From Turneriella parva DSM 21527 (GTDB lineage Bacteria; Spirochaetota; Leptospiria; Turneriellales; Turneriellaceae): a stretch of 64,000 bases of DNA. The DNA lies in contig NC_018020.1 of NCBI RefSeq assembly GCF_000266885.1, positions 3,534,001-3,598,000 of the forward strand, written 5' to 3'. Position numbers and translations under genes: made by a program. The notes under the pieces were generated by a model. That model was given only the letters and a program-made list of their open reading frames with translations, was not told the DNA's origin and did no database searches. This document shows, piece by piece, positions 9,124 to 18,367 of the stretch. Each line of letters starts with the position of its first letter. Position 1 is the stretch's first letter.

Positions 9124-9147
9124 CGGCAAAACATCCTTGTTTTGCCG
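9124..9147 (+). repeat. TCC-loop hairpin, 3' end of cassette 10
   Basis: 9-bp stem CGGCAAAAC, loop ATCCTT. Confidence 0.75.
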
Positions 9148-9169
9148 CTGTTAACCAGGCAGATTCTTC

Positions 9170-9363
9170 GTACAACAAGTTTTACCTGCTGCGCGCACGA
9201 CCACTTCGTTGGGTCGTGTGCTCGGCCACTCCGCGCCAAAGATGCCCTGCGCCCGCCGGCCAGTGGGCCTGTATTGGCGGGCTCGGGCAGGCGCTTCGGG
9301 CACATTTTTGCTTGTGACGAAGACGCCACAAGCAAAAACGTCAAGGTAAAACCCGCGTTGTCT
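9170..9363 (+). repeat. attC 10
   Basis: R'' GTACAAC, R' GTTGTCT, arms TTTTACCTG/AAGGTAAA, tip TTGCTTG/CAAGCAA. Confidence 0.9.
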
Positions 9364-9390
9364 GCCATTGTTGCAAGACAAATTTTACTG

Positions 9391-9408
9391 GCCCGCCTCC
9401 ATGCGGGC
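9391..9408 (+). repeat. TCC-loop hairpin, 5' end of cassette 11
   Basis: 6-bp stem GCCCGC, loop CTCCAT. Confidence 0.7.
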
Positions 9409-9480
9409 TATCATGAGCATATACCGGTGGCTGCTCTGTCTAGGCAAGGCTTGCCCTCCTTCGACTTGACGATTATGCCT

Positions 9481-9879
9481 TTAATCTACTTCGAACCCAC
9501 CCCAACCTTCATACTTAGCATTACTCTTCTGTGCAATGTACATCAGCCTCGATTCAATATTTACAATCGCCTCGAAATCAAGTTTCATCAGGCGCCTTGC
9601 GATAAAATCCTTTTTAGAAATGCCAACAGAATAAAACTGGAATTCTGACGCCTTCACGTCCGCCTCTAGTTGCTTTAAATTGCTATCGGGTTTGAGCGCT
9701 ATAATAAACTCTAAATCATGAGGCTTGTTGGCGTTTGATCCCCCATCGATAAAGCGCTGAACCGCATCCCGGGTTGCCTGGCGTTCTTCAGGTGATAATG
9801 GTATTCCCTTATTAACTGGTGCCTTGCAGCTCAATATGAGACACAAGAAAGCGAAAACCTTATTGTAATTGATTAACAT
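9481..9879 (-). CDS. putative small lipoprotein
   Basis: 132 residues; signal peptide FAFLCLILSC with lipid Cys18, then a short linker and a domain predicted to be mixed alpha/beta (FIIALKPDSNLKQLEADV, FQFYSVGISKKDFIARRLM). No family recognised. It is antisense to the array in cassette 11, so it must be expressed from its own promoter, and it is framed by TCC-loop hairpins. Confidence 0.6.
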   Translation of the reverse strand: MLINYNKVFAFLCLILSCKAPVNKGIPLSPEERQATRDAVQRFIDGGSNANKPHDLEFIIALKPDSNLKQLEADVKASEFQFYSVGISKKDFIARRLMKLDFEAIVNIESRLMYIAQKSNAKYEGWGGFEVD

Positions 9880-9940
9880 TTAAACCTCGATTGGGCCTGT
9901 ATCGGCATGCAGTATTTATAGTAAACAATATTTTGCGCTC

Positions 9941-9954
9941 GGCCCTCCCTGGCC
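9941..9954 (+). repeat. TCC-loop hairpin, 3' end of cassette 11
   Basis: Short GGCC stem, loop CTCCCT. Confidence 0.5.
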
Positions 9955-9976
9955 TCGCTACCGAAGCAACAACGGC

Positions 9977-10172
9977 AGACAACAAGTTTTACCTGCTGCG
10001 CTCGCTGCGGTGCCGTAGCTCCTCGCGTGCTCGGCCGCTCCGCGCCAAAGATGCCCTGCGCCCGCCGGCCAGTGGGCCTGCATTGGCGGGCTCGGGCAGG
10101 CGCTCCGGGCACATTTTGGCTTGCAGCGAAGACGCTGCCAGCCAAAACGTCAAGGTAAAACCAACGTTGTCT
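9977..10172 (+). repeat. attC 11
   Basis: R'' AGACAAC, R' GTTGTCT, arms TTTTACCTG/AAGGTAAA. Confidence 0.9.
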
Positions 10173-10223
10173 GTCATGATTCACAAGACACAATTTATTC
10201 ACCGTATTGACACGAAGGATCAG

Positions 10224-10865
10224 ATGGCGTGTCATAATCTTGTTTTCACAAAGTCAATGCATACAGCCTCATTGGCGCAATGGGAAACATTTCAAACTGA
10301 GCACCCTGTCTACACAATTGATCCTGATAGCCTCCTATGCAACCTGGCTGAATACGAAATGTTTTTGTCTCCAAGACTCAAAAGAGTTCTGATGTCAAGC
10401 TGGGCCCGGAATGGGCTGCAGGTCGGTATTGGACAGTCTGAGACGCGCTGGCTATCTATGGAACAAGTCCAAAAGATTCATAGCATAGCAGAATTTGAAA
10501 TAACATGCGAAAAGCTTCGGCGCAAAATTAATCCCAAGCTGCCGAGCCGACTTATGTGCATATATTTGGCTGAAGACTCGCTCGACGGGCGATTAATGTT
10601 AGCAAATATGTTTGGCTATTCAGGTGATCCGGTGATTCTGCAAGTTCGCATAAAGTACGCTTTGCGCATTCACCGGGCAGATTCAAAATGGCTGGAGATC
10701 TATCAAACCAATCGAGATACAACAGCCATTGAACAATATTGGAAAGGCAATCCCTTTAATGAGATACCACAGTATGAATATCTCATAGATGGCGCAATAG
10801 AATTAGTTAACTCATATGACGCAGAAAATCTCAGGCAATTTACTGGAAATCGTGCCGCTGAGTGA
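10224..10865 (+). CDS. hypothetical protein, weak DUF2441 resemblance
   Basis: 213 residues from the ATG at 10224, which has AAGGA 6 bases upstream; an earlier in-frame ATG at 10176 lies inside the cassette-end repeat and is less likely. Segments LPSRLMCIYLAEDSLDGRLM and QYWKGN...EYLIDGAIELV faintly recall DUF2441 proteins, whose function is unknown (possibly ADP-ribosyltransferase-like). Soluble, no signal peptide. Sole gene of cassette 12. Confidence 0.55.
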   Translation: MACHNLVFTKSMHTASLAQWETFQTEHPVYTIDPDSLLCNLAEYEMFLSPRLKRVLMSSWARNGLQVGIGQSETRWLSMEQVQKIHSIAEFEITCEKLRRKINPKLPSRLMCIYLAEDSLDGRLMLANMFGYSGDPVILQVRIKYALRIHRADSKWLEIYQTNRDTTAIEQYWKGNPFNEIPQYEYLIDGAIELVNSYDAENLRQFTGNRAAE

Positions 10866-10873
10866 ATCACGAC

Positions 10874-11089
10874 AGACAACAAAATTTACCTGCTGCGCTC
10901 CCTGCGGTGCCGTTGCTCCTCGGGTGCTCGGCCCTACGCGCCAAAGATGCCCTGCGCCCGGCCAAGCGGGAGCTTGGTTTTGCCGGGCTCGGGCAGGCGC
11001 TCCGGGCACATTTTTCGACGGGAAATGGCTTTACAAATTGAAATAATGACAGAACCGTCGAAAAACGTCAGGTAAATTCAACGTTCTAA
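10874..11089 (+). repeat. attC 12
   Basis: R'' AGACAAC, R' GTTCTAA, arms TTTACCTG/CAGGTAAA, unusual tip TTTTTCGACGG/CCGTCGAAAAA. Confidence 0.9.
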
Positions 11090-11640
11090 GCCATTGCCTA
11101 GCGTCGCGAAGAGTATCATTATCACTAAGAGCTCCTATTGATTGAAAGCCCCCGCCAGGCTTGAAAGCTAGTCGTGTAACAACTGCTACAATTGAAGATC
11201 GCGACGCTCCGCGATCGCTGCAGAATCTCACCCCGGCGTATTCGCAAAACCCGCTAAGAGTTATTGGCGCGATGGATCAGGTTTCGTCTCGCACTGCGTT
11301 CGCGAGTCTGGGTTGATTCGTACGCGGCGGGAATTAGCGAGAGCTCGCGAACTCCGCTTTTTGCAGACCTCGCGCCGCTCGTCAGGTAAAGTGCGGGTTT
11401 TGCGAACACGCCACGCCCTGCCCTCTAGCGATCGCTTGACGGCAACGGCTTAGAACAAATTTTACGCGCTGCGCCGCTGCGGTGCCGTAGCTCCTCGCGT
11501 GCTCGGGTCTTCGCGGCAAAGATCGCGGACGGCGCGCACACCGGGAGGTGTATTTTCGCGCGCCGCCGCGAGCCGCTACCGACCACATTTTGACTTGCTG
11601 CGAAGACACAGCAAGTCAAAACGTCAGCGTAAAATCAACG
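11084..11640 (+). mobile_element. family B cassette, copy 2 (divergent)
   Basis: Most diverged B copy; starts GTTCTAAGCC and has a different attC (13). The hairpin and the outer inverted repeat are retained. Confidence 0.8.
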
Positions 11641-11646
11641 TTGCCC
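11450..11646 (+). repeat. attC 13
   Basis: R'' TTAGAAC, R' GTTGCCC, arms TTTTACGCG/AGCGTAAA; divergent B cassette. Confidence 0.9.
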
Positions 11647-12098
11647 GCCATGCCTATGCGTGGCCGAAAAATAGAGGAGGCACTGTGTGCAGTCGAGCTT
11701 GCGGCTTGCTAATTCGGTGAAGATTAGAGTTTGGCGGTTGGCGCAAGCACGACTGCTTGGTTGGCGCTCCTGGCTTCGATGTTTGTGTGCGTCAGAAATC
11801 CTGCTATGCGTTCGAATTCGGTATTGCGGCTTCGCAGGCCACGCATCGCGAGCTTGAAAGCTATGCCCCCTGCCCGATCGATGCGACGTCGCGCTCGCGA
11901 GTCGGCACGGCGGGCAACAGATTTTACAAGCTGCGCCGCCATTCGCTACGCGAAAGGCGTGCTCGGTCTCGGCGACGAAGATGCGTCGACGCCCGCAGCT
12001 CAGTTGAGCTTTATTGGCGGGTGCGCCGCAGTCGCCTTCGACACAATTTGGGTTGCGCCGAAGACGGCACACCCCAAATCGTCTTGTAAAATCAAGCG
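11641..12098 (+). mobile_element. family A cassette, copy 4
   Basis: Carries a TAA in the small plus-strand frame (GCTTGCTAATTCGG), so that frame is not conserved. Confidence 0.85.
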
Positions 12099-12104
12099 TT
12101 AGGT
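11912..12104 (+). repeat. attC 14
   Basis: R'' GGGCAAC, R' GTTAGGT; family A. Confidence 0.9.
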
Positions 12105-12138
12105 GCCATTGCGCACGAAACTTTTTAAGGAGACTTTT

Positions 12139-12741
12139 ATGAGATATAAATTACTAATATTGACCAGTTTGATGGTTGGCATTTCAGCCAAGTGTACCAG
12201 CTTTACTGAAAAGAAACAAGCGGCAAATGCGAGTGCAGATCAGCAGGCAACTGCACAGAATCTGCCATTAATCTATGACATTGCACGTTTGAATATAGAC
12301 TCGGCAGGTGGCGTTGGCTTAACGGTGCAAATTCGAAATACATCAACCAAAGCAATGAAGTATCTCATATTTGTCTTGTCCCCCTATAATGCAGTTGGGG
12401 ACCGCGTGGCATCTGAGATTGGCAATAAGGTGCAAGCCAGATTGTCATTTACCGGGCCAATACCATCAGTTCGCAACGTAGATCAGCAAGATGCCGCGGC
12501 CTATAACGAACTTGATCGACAAAACAACGGCGCCTTTTCCACAATTTGGTATAATTCAACAATTAGGTGCGTAAAGGTGGAGCGGATCGAAATTACCTAT
12601 ATGGATGGTTCACAGCTCACGATCAAGAATAAGGCAGATTTGGTGAAAATGAACCAAACGTACTCGGAAGCATTGAAGTTATCAGGCGAGGATTCTCTGT
12701 TCGGAAAAGAATGGGTTGCAAGCAAAGTCTGCGAGAAATAG
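12139..12741 (+). CDS. putative lipoprotein
   Basis: 200 residues; signal peptide ending VGISAKC with lipid Cys19 (loose, spirochaete-like lipobox), preceded by a strong AAGGAGA ribosome site 9 bases before the ATG. The mature part has a beta-rich look (ARLNIDSAGGVGLTVQIRNT), similar to domains that contact other surface proteins. Family unknown. It shares cassette 15 with the HEPN gene downstream, 44 bases away. Confidence 0.6.
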   Translation: MRYKLLILTSLMVGISAKCTSFTEKKQAANASADQQATAQNLPLIYDIARLNIDSAGGVGLTVQIRNTSTKAMKYLIFVLSPYNAVGDRVASEIGNKVQARLSFTGPIPSVRNVDQQDAAAYNELDRQNNGAFSTIWYNSTIRCVKVERIEITYMDGSQLTIKNKADLVKMNQTYSEALKLSGEDSLFGKEWVASKVCEK

Positions 12742-12785
12742 AGACATGAGCGTGGGTTCATTGGCTCCGTAAGCGGCTAACGTTT

Positions 12786-13985
12786 ATGATCGATACGATT
12801 CTGGAACAGGTAAAGGATTGCATCCCGGAAATTGGGGCCATATGGCCTCGCAAACAAGGGAAAGATCCTTTCATATTTCAAATTGAATCGTTATCTAAGG
12901 CTGGCAAGCTACCAAAACTTGCGCGGCTAGAAACATTTCTTTGGGAGAACGGCCTTAGGACATATGATAAGGCTCGGCAAAAGCCGGGACTCATCGTCCC
13001 GACTGTAATGATAAATCCGGCTTTTGCTCTTATCCAAAGTATTGTCGAAGAAACTGGTGGTTTAGACAGCAATTCTCCGCTAATCAAAACAATCGTACAG
13101 AATTATGTAGAATCATTATCTTCTCAAGAGGCTGAATACATTTCAATAGCTCCGATATTAGGTTTTCAAAGTTCTATGTACAGTATCAGTCTGTGGCGTG
13201 AGTTTAGCATCAGAAAAATGACCGAAGCCGAATGGCTCCGTTGTAAGCGAATATTTGGTCGTTTTGAAAACATTGATAAAGACGTATTCATATTAGCGAA
13301 GGCACCCTTTCACTGGCAACTTGATAGCGATCCCGGCGGTGTGCAAATGTCATCTGAGTTCGAAAGAATTTTGAAATTTCTTCGTTTGATAAAAGGTGGT
13401 TTCATCGATATTCACAATATCTATACGTTTTGCATTAAACCGGGCTGGATATCGAGTCCACCTATGACATTTGGGCTCCGAGTTGCAAGACCAGAATATT
13501 TCCCGTCCGCATCCTATGTCTTCGAAGCTTCGGATACAAATGTTCTCGAGATTCTGGATAATTCCGAGCCATTGTATATTAATGATAATAGAGATTTTGC
13601 TGGGCGGCTTAAGATAGCCATCGCGAGAATCCAGCGCACAAATCAACGCTTGAGTCCCGATTCTGATGATATCATTGATCTGATGATAGCCCTCGAAGCT
13701 CTATTGGGTGAAAAAGGGGAAGCGATTGCTTATAAACTCGGTATGCGCGCCGCTAAATTGTGCGGAAAAGATGCCGCCGACAGACAACGTATTTATAAAG
13801 GTGTAAAGAGCGCTTATAATAAGCGGAGCAACATCGTGCATGGAAATACAAAACAAACCGAATTAGCCAACCATCTCGAATTCAGTCACCAAATTTCCCG
13901 CGCGGTTTTGATTGAATTCTTAAAAGGACTAATGGCGGGAAAAATTTGGACACTTGAAGCCCTTGATGAACATATACTTAACTAA
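12786..13985 (+). CDS. HEPN-domain protein (Apea-like)
   Basis: 399 residues. The C-terminal part contains IDLMIALEALLGEKGEAI and NKRSNIVHGN; R-S-N-I-V-H is the Rx4H motif of HEPN ribonucleases, and the arrangement matches the Apea-like HEPN group. Such domains occur in anti-phage and toxin systems and cut RNA. The N-terminal 280 residues are a separate, unrecognised region. No antitoxin-like nucleotidyltransferase lies nearby, so it may act as a single-gene defence protein; that is inference. Second gene of cassette 15. Confidence 0.7.
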   Translation: MIDTILEQVKDCIPEIGAIWPRKQGKDPFIFQIESLSKAGKLPKLARLETFLWENGLRTYDKARQKPGLIVPTVMINPAFALIQSIVEETGGLDSNSPLIKTIVQNYVESLSSQEAEYISIAPILGFQSSMYSISLWREFSIRKMTEAEWLRCKRIFGRFENIDKDVFILAKAPFHWQLDSDPGGVQMSSEFERILKFLRLIKGGFIDIHNIYTFCIKPGWISSPPMTFGLRVARPEYFPSASYVFEASDTNVLEILDNSEPLYINDNRDFAGRLKIAIARIQRTNQRLSPDSDDIIDLMIALEALLGEKGEAIAYKLGMRAAKLCGKDAADRQRIYKGVKSAYNKRSNIVHGNTKQTELANHLEFSHQISRAVLIEFLKGLMAGKIWTLEALDEHILN

Positions 13986-13995
13986 GCGCAACGGC

Positions 13996-14220
13996 ACCTA
14001 ACAAGATTTACCTGCTGCGCTCGCTGCGGTGCAGTGGCTCCTCGCGTGCTCGGCCTCCGGTGGCCTGAAATGCGTTGACGCCCGCGCTCTGTCGAGCTTT
14101 ATTGGCGGGCGCAACGCAGCCACCTGCGGCACATCGATGGCGCGCCAAGAGCGGCTTCAGTAAGAAGACCGCATTTATGGTGCGGCGCACCATCGACGTC
14201 AGGTAAATCCACCGTTGTGC
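13996..14220 (+). repeat. attC 15
   Basis: R'' ACCTAAC, R' GTTGTGC, arms TTTACCTG/CAGGTAAA; closes the HEPN cassette. Confidence 0.9.
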
Positions 14221-14234
14221 GAAAGAGCTGGGCA

Positions 14235-14969
14235 ATGAACATATTCTTAAGGCGATTTTTGCTCATCTTGTTTCTATTAACAACGGGCTGCGGTCGAAGT
14301 ATGACTGTAAAGAGAGAGGCTGACTCGAAAGACCCAAATGGAATTTCAAAAGCAGGGGCGATATTATATGTAACCTCTACCGACGGCTTGTTCTTGCGCA
14401 GTGCGCCAGATGCATCTGCTAAAAAAGTCGCATTGATTCCATTTGCGGAGAAAGTCAGTATACTTTCGGTCGACGGAATTGCTGTTAGCGTGGGCGGTCG
14501 AACCGGAAATTGGGCTAAAGTTGCCTGGCGCGAAAAAACCGGCTACGTATTTGACTATTTCTTAACCGATGAACTCAGTCAGCTATTGGCGCATAAAAGA
14601 TTCGTGTTTGGTAATGGTTGCACTGGGCTTGAATACAGTGAACATACTTGGCATTTGATCTTTCTCCCGGCCTTTAAATATCGCTCGGAACGCATATCTG
14701 GATGGGGCACATCTTGCAATCGAGAGCGCATAGCAGAGGGTAGCTATGACGTCTTCGGTGGTAAACTTACTTTGCGTGCAACGAGCTTATCGGACCGCAT
14801 TGTTGGTGGCAAAGGGTGCGAAAAGATGAATTTACCGTCTGGCCTGAAGGAAATCATTCCTGGTCATGATGAGGGCATCTTTGTAGTGACTCAATGCGAA
14901 AAGAAGCTTGCCATAGCTGCTTCTTATGACAGCCCAAAGATGCTTATTCTAACGAACAATCCGCCGTGA
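14235..14969 (+). CDS. SH3-domain lipoprotein
   Basis: 244 residues; signal peptide LLILFLLTTGC with lipid Cys19, then a bacterial SH3 (SH3b) domain: YVTSTDGLFLRSAPDASAKK, VALIPFAEKVSIL and NWAKVAWREKTGYVFDYFL. The C-terminal region (C..LEYSEHTWHLIFLP, ...SYDVFGGKLTLRAT) is shared with the paralogue at 45087. SH3b domains bind peptidoglycan or peptides, so an envelope role is likely. The ATG is preferred to GTG 14217, which lies in the attC core. Cassette 16 is duplicated almost exactly at 43312-44267. Confidence 0.75.
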   Translation: MNIFLRRFLLILFLLTTGCGRSMTVKREADSKDPNGISKAGAILYVTSTDGLFLRSAPDASAKKVALIPFAEKVSILSVDGIAVSVGGRTGNWAKVAWREKTGYVFDYFLTDELSQLLAHKRFVFGNGCTGLEYSEHTWHLIFLPAFKYRSERISGWGTSCNRERIAEGSYDVFGGKLTLRATSLSDRIVGGKGCEKMNLPSGLKEIIPGHDEGIFVVTQCEKKLAIAASYDSPKMLILTNNPP

Positions 14970-14982
14970 GCCCAGCTCCATC

Positions 14983-15176
14983 GCACAACAAATTTTACCT
15001 GCTGCGCGCGCGACCACTTCGTTGGGTCGCGTGCTCGGCCGCTCCGCGCCAAAGATGCCCTGCGCCCGCCGGCCAATGGGCCTGCATTGGCGGGCTCGGG
15101 CAGGCGCTTCGGGCACATTTTTGCTTGTGACGAAGACGCCACAAGCAAAAACGTCAAGGTAAAATCAACGTTGTCT
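14983..15176 (+). repeat. attC 16
   Basis: R'' GCACAAC, R' GTTGTCT, arms TTTTACCTG/AAGGTAAA; same sequence as attC 50. Confidence 0.9.
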
Positions 15177-15200
15177 GAAATAATTGCGCCTTTATTATTC

Positions 15201-15217
15201 GCCGACATCGTGTCGGC
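15201..15217 (+). repeat. TCC-loop hairpin variant, 5' end of cassette 17
   Basis: 6-bp stem GCCGAC, loop ATCGT (one C missing). Confidence 0.6.
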
Positions 15218-15264
15218 GCGGGGATCCTGTCATAATTTATTGATCCGAGATCGAAAGTAAGCCC

Positions 15265-16026
15265 TTAAAGGACTTTTTTATTTTTGACATCTATTTTCTT
15301 CGCGTCAACATCTATTAACTCCCTGATCTCGGGGGCGAATCTACTATGGATCATAGAAGTTAGCATTACGGTGCTTATCCATGACATTTCAAACACTGCA
15401 ATAAGTAACGCTAGAGAATAAACGAGCAGAAACAGGTCACCTTCATTCCGATCATAAGCCGCATTAGAAATCAAAGGAATCATGACTATGATTGTGAGAA
15501 TACCAATAACCCAAAATCTATTTTGTCGATTTTGAGACATCACTTCCCTAATGTCAATTATCGGAATATCAAGTGTCTGATCTTTCAAGTAAACATTGAT
15601 CCTTTCCATATAGAAGGGAAACCCCTTATAAACACTAATGCCGAAATAGACGGCCGTCAATGCAAGGACAGATAAATGCATAACCCAGGGAAGATACTGA
15701 TAAGGAAAAATAGAATTTGTCGAAATACTCATTAGGCTGATGGCGTTTATCAGGCAAAGAAAGGCAGGAATATCCCTGACCAGCCTCCGATATAACCGAT
15801 CTTTGCGGAATAATAACAGCGTGATCAAAAGCAATACAGCCCCCGCGAGGGCTATTCCATTAAATCTCAAAAAATAACCCCGGAATTCACTAATTCTAAA
15901 CGTAGAGTGCATTGTCAGCAATTCAAGTAAGCAGAAATATCCTCCCAACAGAAAGTAATGTATGGCAGTCGATACGGTAAAACCGATTAGCAACATTAGA
16001 ATGTTTTTCAGAAGCATAAGACTCAA
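15265..16026 (-). CDS. multi-pass membrane protein
   Basis: 253 residues with about 6-7 predicted membrane segments (LLIGFTVSTAIHYFLLGGYF, ALAGAVLLLITLLLF, WVIGILTIIVMIPLI and others) and a cytoplasmic loop around residues 135-165. No family recognised. Antisense to the array in cassette 17, whose ends are shared with cassettes 22, 38 and 43 that carry unrelated genes. Confidence 0.6.
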   Translation of the reverse strand: MSLMLLKNILMLLIGFTVSTAIHYFLLGGYFCLLELLTMHSTFRISEFRGYFLRFNGIALAGAVLLLITLLLFRKDRLYRRLVRDIPAFLCLINAISLMSISTNSIFPYQYLPWVMHLSVLALTAVYFGISVYKGFPFYMERINVYLKDQTLDIPIIDIREVMSQNRQNRFWVIGILTIIVMIPLISNAAYDRNEGDLFLLVYSLALLIAVFEMSWISTVMLTSMIHSRFAPEIRELIDVDAKKIDVKNKKVL

Positions 16027-16138
16027 TATGCAAGAAGTTGCCCCTCGCTAGGCCGTGCTTTACCGCCGATTTTCAGGCCGTAAAGCAAGATTCTCAGTAT
16101 TACAAGAAACAAGTTATGAGAATCCGTCCCTCATCGCC

Positions 16139-16154
16139 CCGGCCTCCTTGCCGG
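16139..16154 (+). repeat. TCC-loop hairpin, 3' end of cassette 17
   Basis: 5-bp stem CCGGC, loop CTCCTT. Confidence 0.65.
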
Positions 16155-16176
16155 AGCTCACAGGCGCAATTACTTC

Positions 16177-16401
16177 AGACAACAAGATTTACCTGCTGCG
16201 CTCGCTGCGGTGCCGTAGCTCCTCGCGTGCTCGGCCTCCGGTGGCCTGAAATGCGTTGACGCCCGCGCTCTGTCGAGCTTAATTGGCGGGCGCAACGCAG
16301 CCACCTGCGGCACATCGATGGCGCGCCAAGAGCGGCTTCGCTAAGAAGACTGCATTTATTGTGCGGCGCACCATCGACGTCAGGTAAATCTAACGTTGGC
16401 T
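16177..16401 (+). repeat. attC 17
   Basis: R'' AGACAAC, R' GTTGGCT, arms TTTACCTG/CAGGTAAA. Confidence 0.9.
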
Positions 16402-16430
16402 GCCATGATTTGGCAAAACCGCATTGGCGC

Positions 16431-16446
16431 CCGACATCCATGTCGG
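16431..16446 (+). repeat. TCC-loop hairpin, 5' end of cassette 18
   Basis: 5-bp stem CCGAC, loop ATCCAT. Confidence 0.65.
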
Positions 16447-16464
16447 TCGCTCCCTAATAAATAA

Positions 16465-16493
16465 TTGACGAAGCCACTGATCTTCCATACACT
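16465..16493 (+). promoter_or_regulatory. sigma-70-like promoter of the PIN module
   Basis: TTGACG (16465-16470), 17-base spacer, TACACT (16488-16493). The ATG follows 5 bases later, implying a leaderless transcript. Confidence 0.55.
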
Positions 16494-16498
16494 AAGGC

Positions 16499-16663
16499 AT
16501 GTCGTCTGGCACCAAATCTATAAAAAAAGCGCCGAAAAAGACTGATTTATTGTCTGAACTGGTTGAAAAAAGTCGGAAAATCCCGAAATCCGAAATGGCC
16601 AAGATGCCTAAAAACGGCTCAACTGCGCATAGAACACCGCACCTTCTCGATCATTCGAGATGA
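16499..16663 (+). CDS. small antitoxin-like protein upstream of a PIN toxin
   Basis: 54 residues, very basic (KSIKKAPKKTDLLSELVEKSRK), ending in DHSR. The TGA overlaps the ATG of the PIN gene (ATGA). Order and coupling match VapB-VapC type modules. A promoter (TTGACG, 17 bases, TACACT) ends 5 bases before the ATG, so the mRNA would be almost leaderless. Antitoxin role is inferred from context. Confidence 0.6.
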   Translation: MSSGTKSIKKAPKKTDLLSELVEKSRKIPKSEMAKMPKNGSTAHRTPHLLDHSR

Positions 16664-17076
16664 AGCCTGTTTTTCTTGATACTTCATACCTAATCGCTCT
16701 CATTGTTGAAAGGGATGAGCATAATGAGCGAGCCCTCCAATTGCGAACAGAGATAGGTCAAATTGGGCTCTTAACGAGTGAGCTTGTTTTGACCGAGTTC
16801 CTCAATCATTTCTCCGATTATGGTACATTCTGGCGCAAATTTGCCGCCGATACAATAAGCTCGATTCAACGGAACAGCCAAACGAAAATCATATCATTTA
16901 GCCAGATACACTTTGAAAAGGCGTTCAGCCTATACCGTCGTCGACAAGACAAAGGCTACAGTCTGACAGATTGCTCTTCAATGTTGATAATGAAAGAAAA
17001 AGGCATACGGACCATATTGAGCACAGATCATCACTTTGTTCAAGAAGGCTTTCATGTACCTATGCTTGAAAATTGA
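16660..17076 (+). CDS. PIN-domain (VapC-like) toxin
   Basis: 138 residues with all four acidic PIN positions visible: FLDTSYLIAL, LVLTEFLNHF, SLTDCSSMLIM and STDHHF. These coordinate Mg2+/Mn2+ in VapC-type site-specific ribonucleases. It is coupled to the small basic gene upstream and is the last gene of cassette 18, followed by a 10-bp-stem TCC-loop hairpin. Confidence 0.85.
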   Translation: MKPVFLDTSYLIALIVERDEHNERALQLRTEIGQIGLLTSELVLTEFLNHFSDYGTFWRKFAADTISSIQRNSQTKIISFSQIHFEKAFSLYRRRQDKGYSLTDCSSMLIMKEKGIRTILSTDHHFVQEGFHVPMLEN

Positions 17077-17090
17077 ACGCTAGGTTCTTA

Positions 17091-17116
17091 CCGTTTCGCC
17101 CTCCCTGGCGAAACGG
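17091..17116 (+). repeat. TCC-loop hairpin, 3' end of cassette 18
   Basis: 10-bp perfect stem CCGTTTCGCC, loop CTCCCT, after the PIN gene. Confidence 0.75.
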
Positions 17117-17147
17117 AAGAGAATTTGCCGCCTAGCCAAATCACGGC

Positions 17148-17364
17148 AGCCAACAAATTTTACGCGCTGCGCCGCTGCGGTGCCGTAGCTCCTCGCGTGC
17201 TCGGGTCTTCGCGGCAAAGATCGCGGACGACGCGCACACCGGGAGGTGTGTTTTCGCGCGTCGCCGCGAGCCGCTACGACCACATTTTTTGACGCAAATC
17301 GGCTTTACAAATTGAATAAATGACACAGGCGTCAAAAAACGTCAGCGTAAAATCCACGTTGTCT
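17148..17364 (+). repeat. attC 18
   Basis: R'' AGCCAAC, R' GTTGTCT, arms TTTTACGCG/AGCGTAAA, tip TTTTTTGACGC/GCGTCAAAAAA. Confidence 0.9.
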
Positions 17365-17408
17365 GAAATCGGTTGCAAGAGAGACCTTTTCGAAAACATT
17401 GTCATAGT

Positions 17409-17912
17409 ATGAACAAATTTGCCCTACTGATTCTGCCCATAGCCTTCTTAAATTGCATGAGTCTTAAATCCAAGGATGAAAACAATATCTCGGAAGATAA
17501 TCTGGGCGATCGTACGGCTCACAGCTTCCGGGAGACGGTCATATCGATACCGATTACAGAAAATCCAAAAAAATATGAAAACCTGCACTTTGTGGTTACG
17601 GCCTTCATTAACCCTAAGGAAAGCGTATTCGGAAGCTCAACATATAATGCAGTAGATTTAGTCGAGAAGCTAGAATCTCGCACTCAAAGCGAATTACTTA
17701 AGGCCTTAGAGTTCAAAGAACCAATAGCTTGGAGAGATCTGTACAAACTCAAACCCACAATTCTCCAGACCGTCAAAAAGGTCTTTGATGTACAATACGC
17801 CAAATGGAGCCTTCGAGACAAATATACCGTGGAATTTGCAATAACTGTATTTTACGTTTCAAACAACATAGAAAATAGAGATTTCTCGCCGAGAGACTAT
17901 TATTCAAAATAG
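17409..17912 (+). CDS. putative lipoprotein
   Basis: 167 residues; signal peptide LLILPIAFLNC with lipid Cys16 and Asn at -1, typical of spirochaete lipoproteins. The mature part is charged (SLKSKDENNISEDNL) with some predicted beta strands. No family recognised. Sole gene of cassette 19. Confidence 0.6.
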   Translation: MNKFALLILPIAFLNCMSLKSKDENNISEDNLGDRTAHSFRETVISIPITENPKKYENLHFVVTAFINPKESVFGSSTYNAVDLVEKLESRTQSELLKALEFKEPIAWRDLYKLKPTILQTVKKVFDVQYAKWSLRDKYTVEFAITVFYVSNNIENRDFSPRDYYSK

Positions 17913-17944
17913 TGAAGCGGTCATTTACACAAGCAACCGACTTC

Positions 17945-18170
17945 AGACAACAAGATTTACCTGCTGCGCTCGCTGCGGTGCCGTAGCTCCTCGCGTGCTC
18001 GGCCTCCGGTGGCCTGAAATGCGTTGACGCCCGCGCTCTGTCGAGCTTAATTGGCGGGCGCAACGCAGCCACCTGCGGCACATCGATGGCGCGCCAATAT
18101 GCGGCTTTCGCAAAAAGACTGCATTTATTGTGCGGCGCACCATCGACGTCAGGTAAATCCAACGTTGTGT
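17945..18170 (+). repeat. attC 19
   Basis: R'' AGACAAC, R' GTTGTGT, arms TTTACCTG/CAGGTAAA; 226 bp. Confidence 0.9.
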
Positions 18171-18367
18171 GAAATCGGCGGGCAGAATTATTTGGTGAAT
18201 CTATTTTGCTGATCTCGCGGCCAAAATACTTTGCATGTACAAAACTTGGAAATCGACAAGAGACAGACACGAAAAGAAGAGAGACGAATTAACCTACCTA
18301 CGGAACAGGCAATGACATATTTCAAATATTTTAATTGCCCTGTCATTATTTGAAACAATCACGGCGC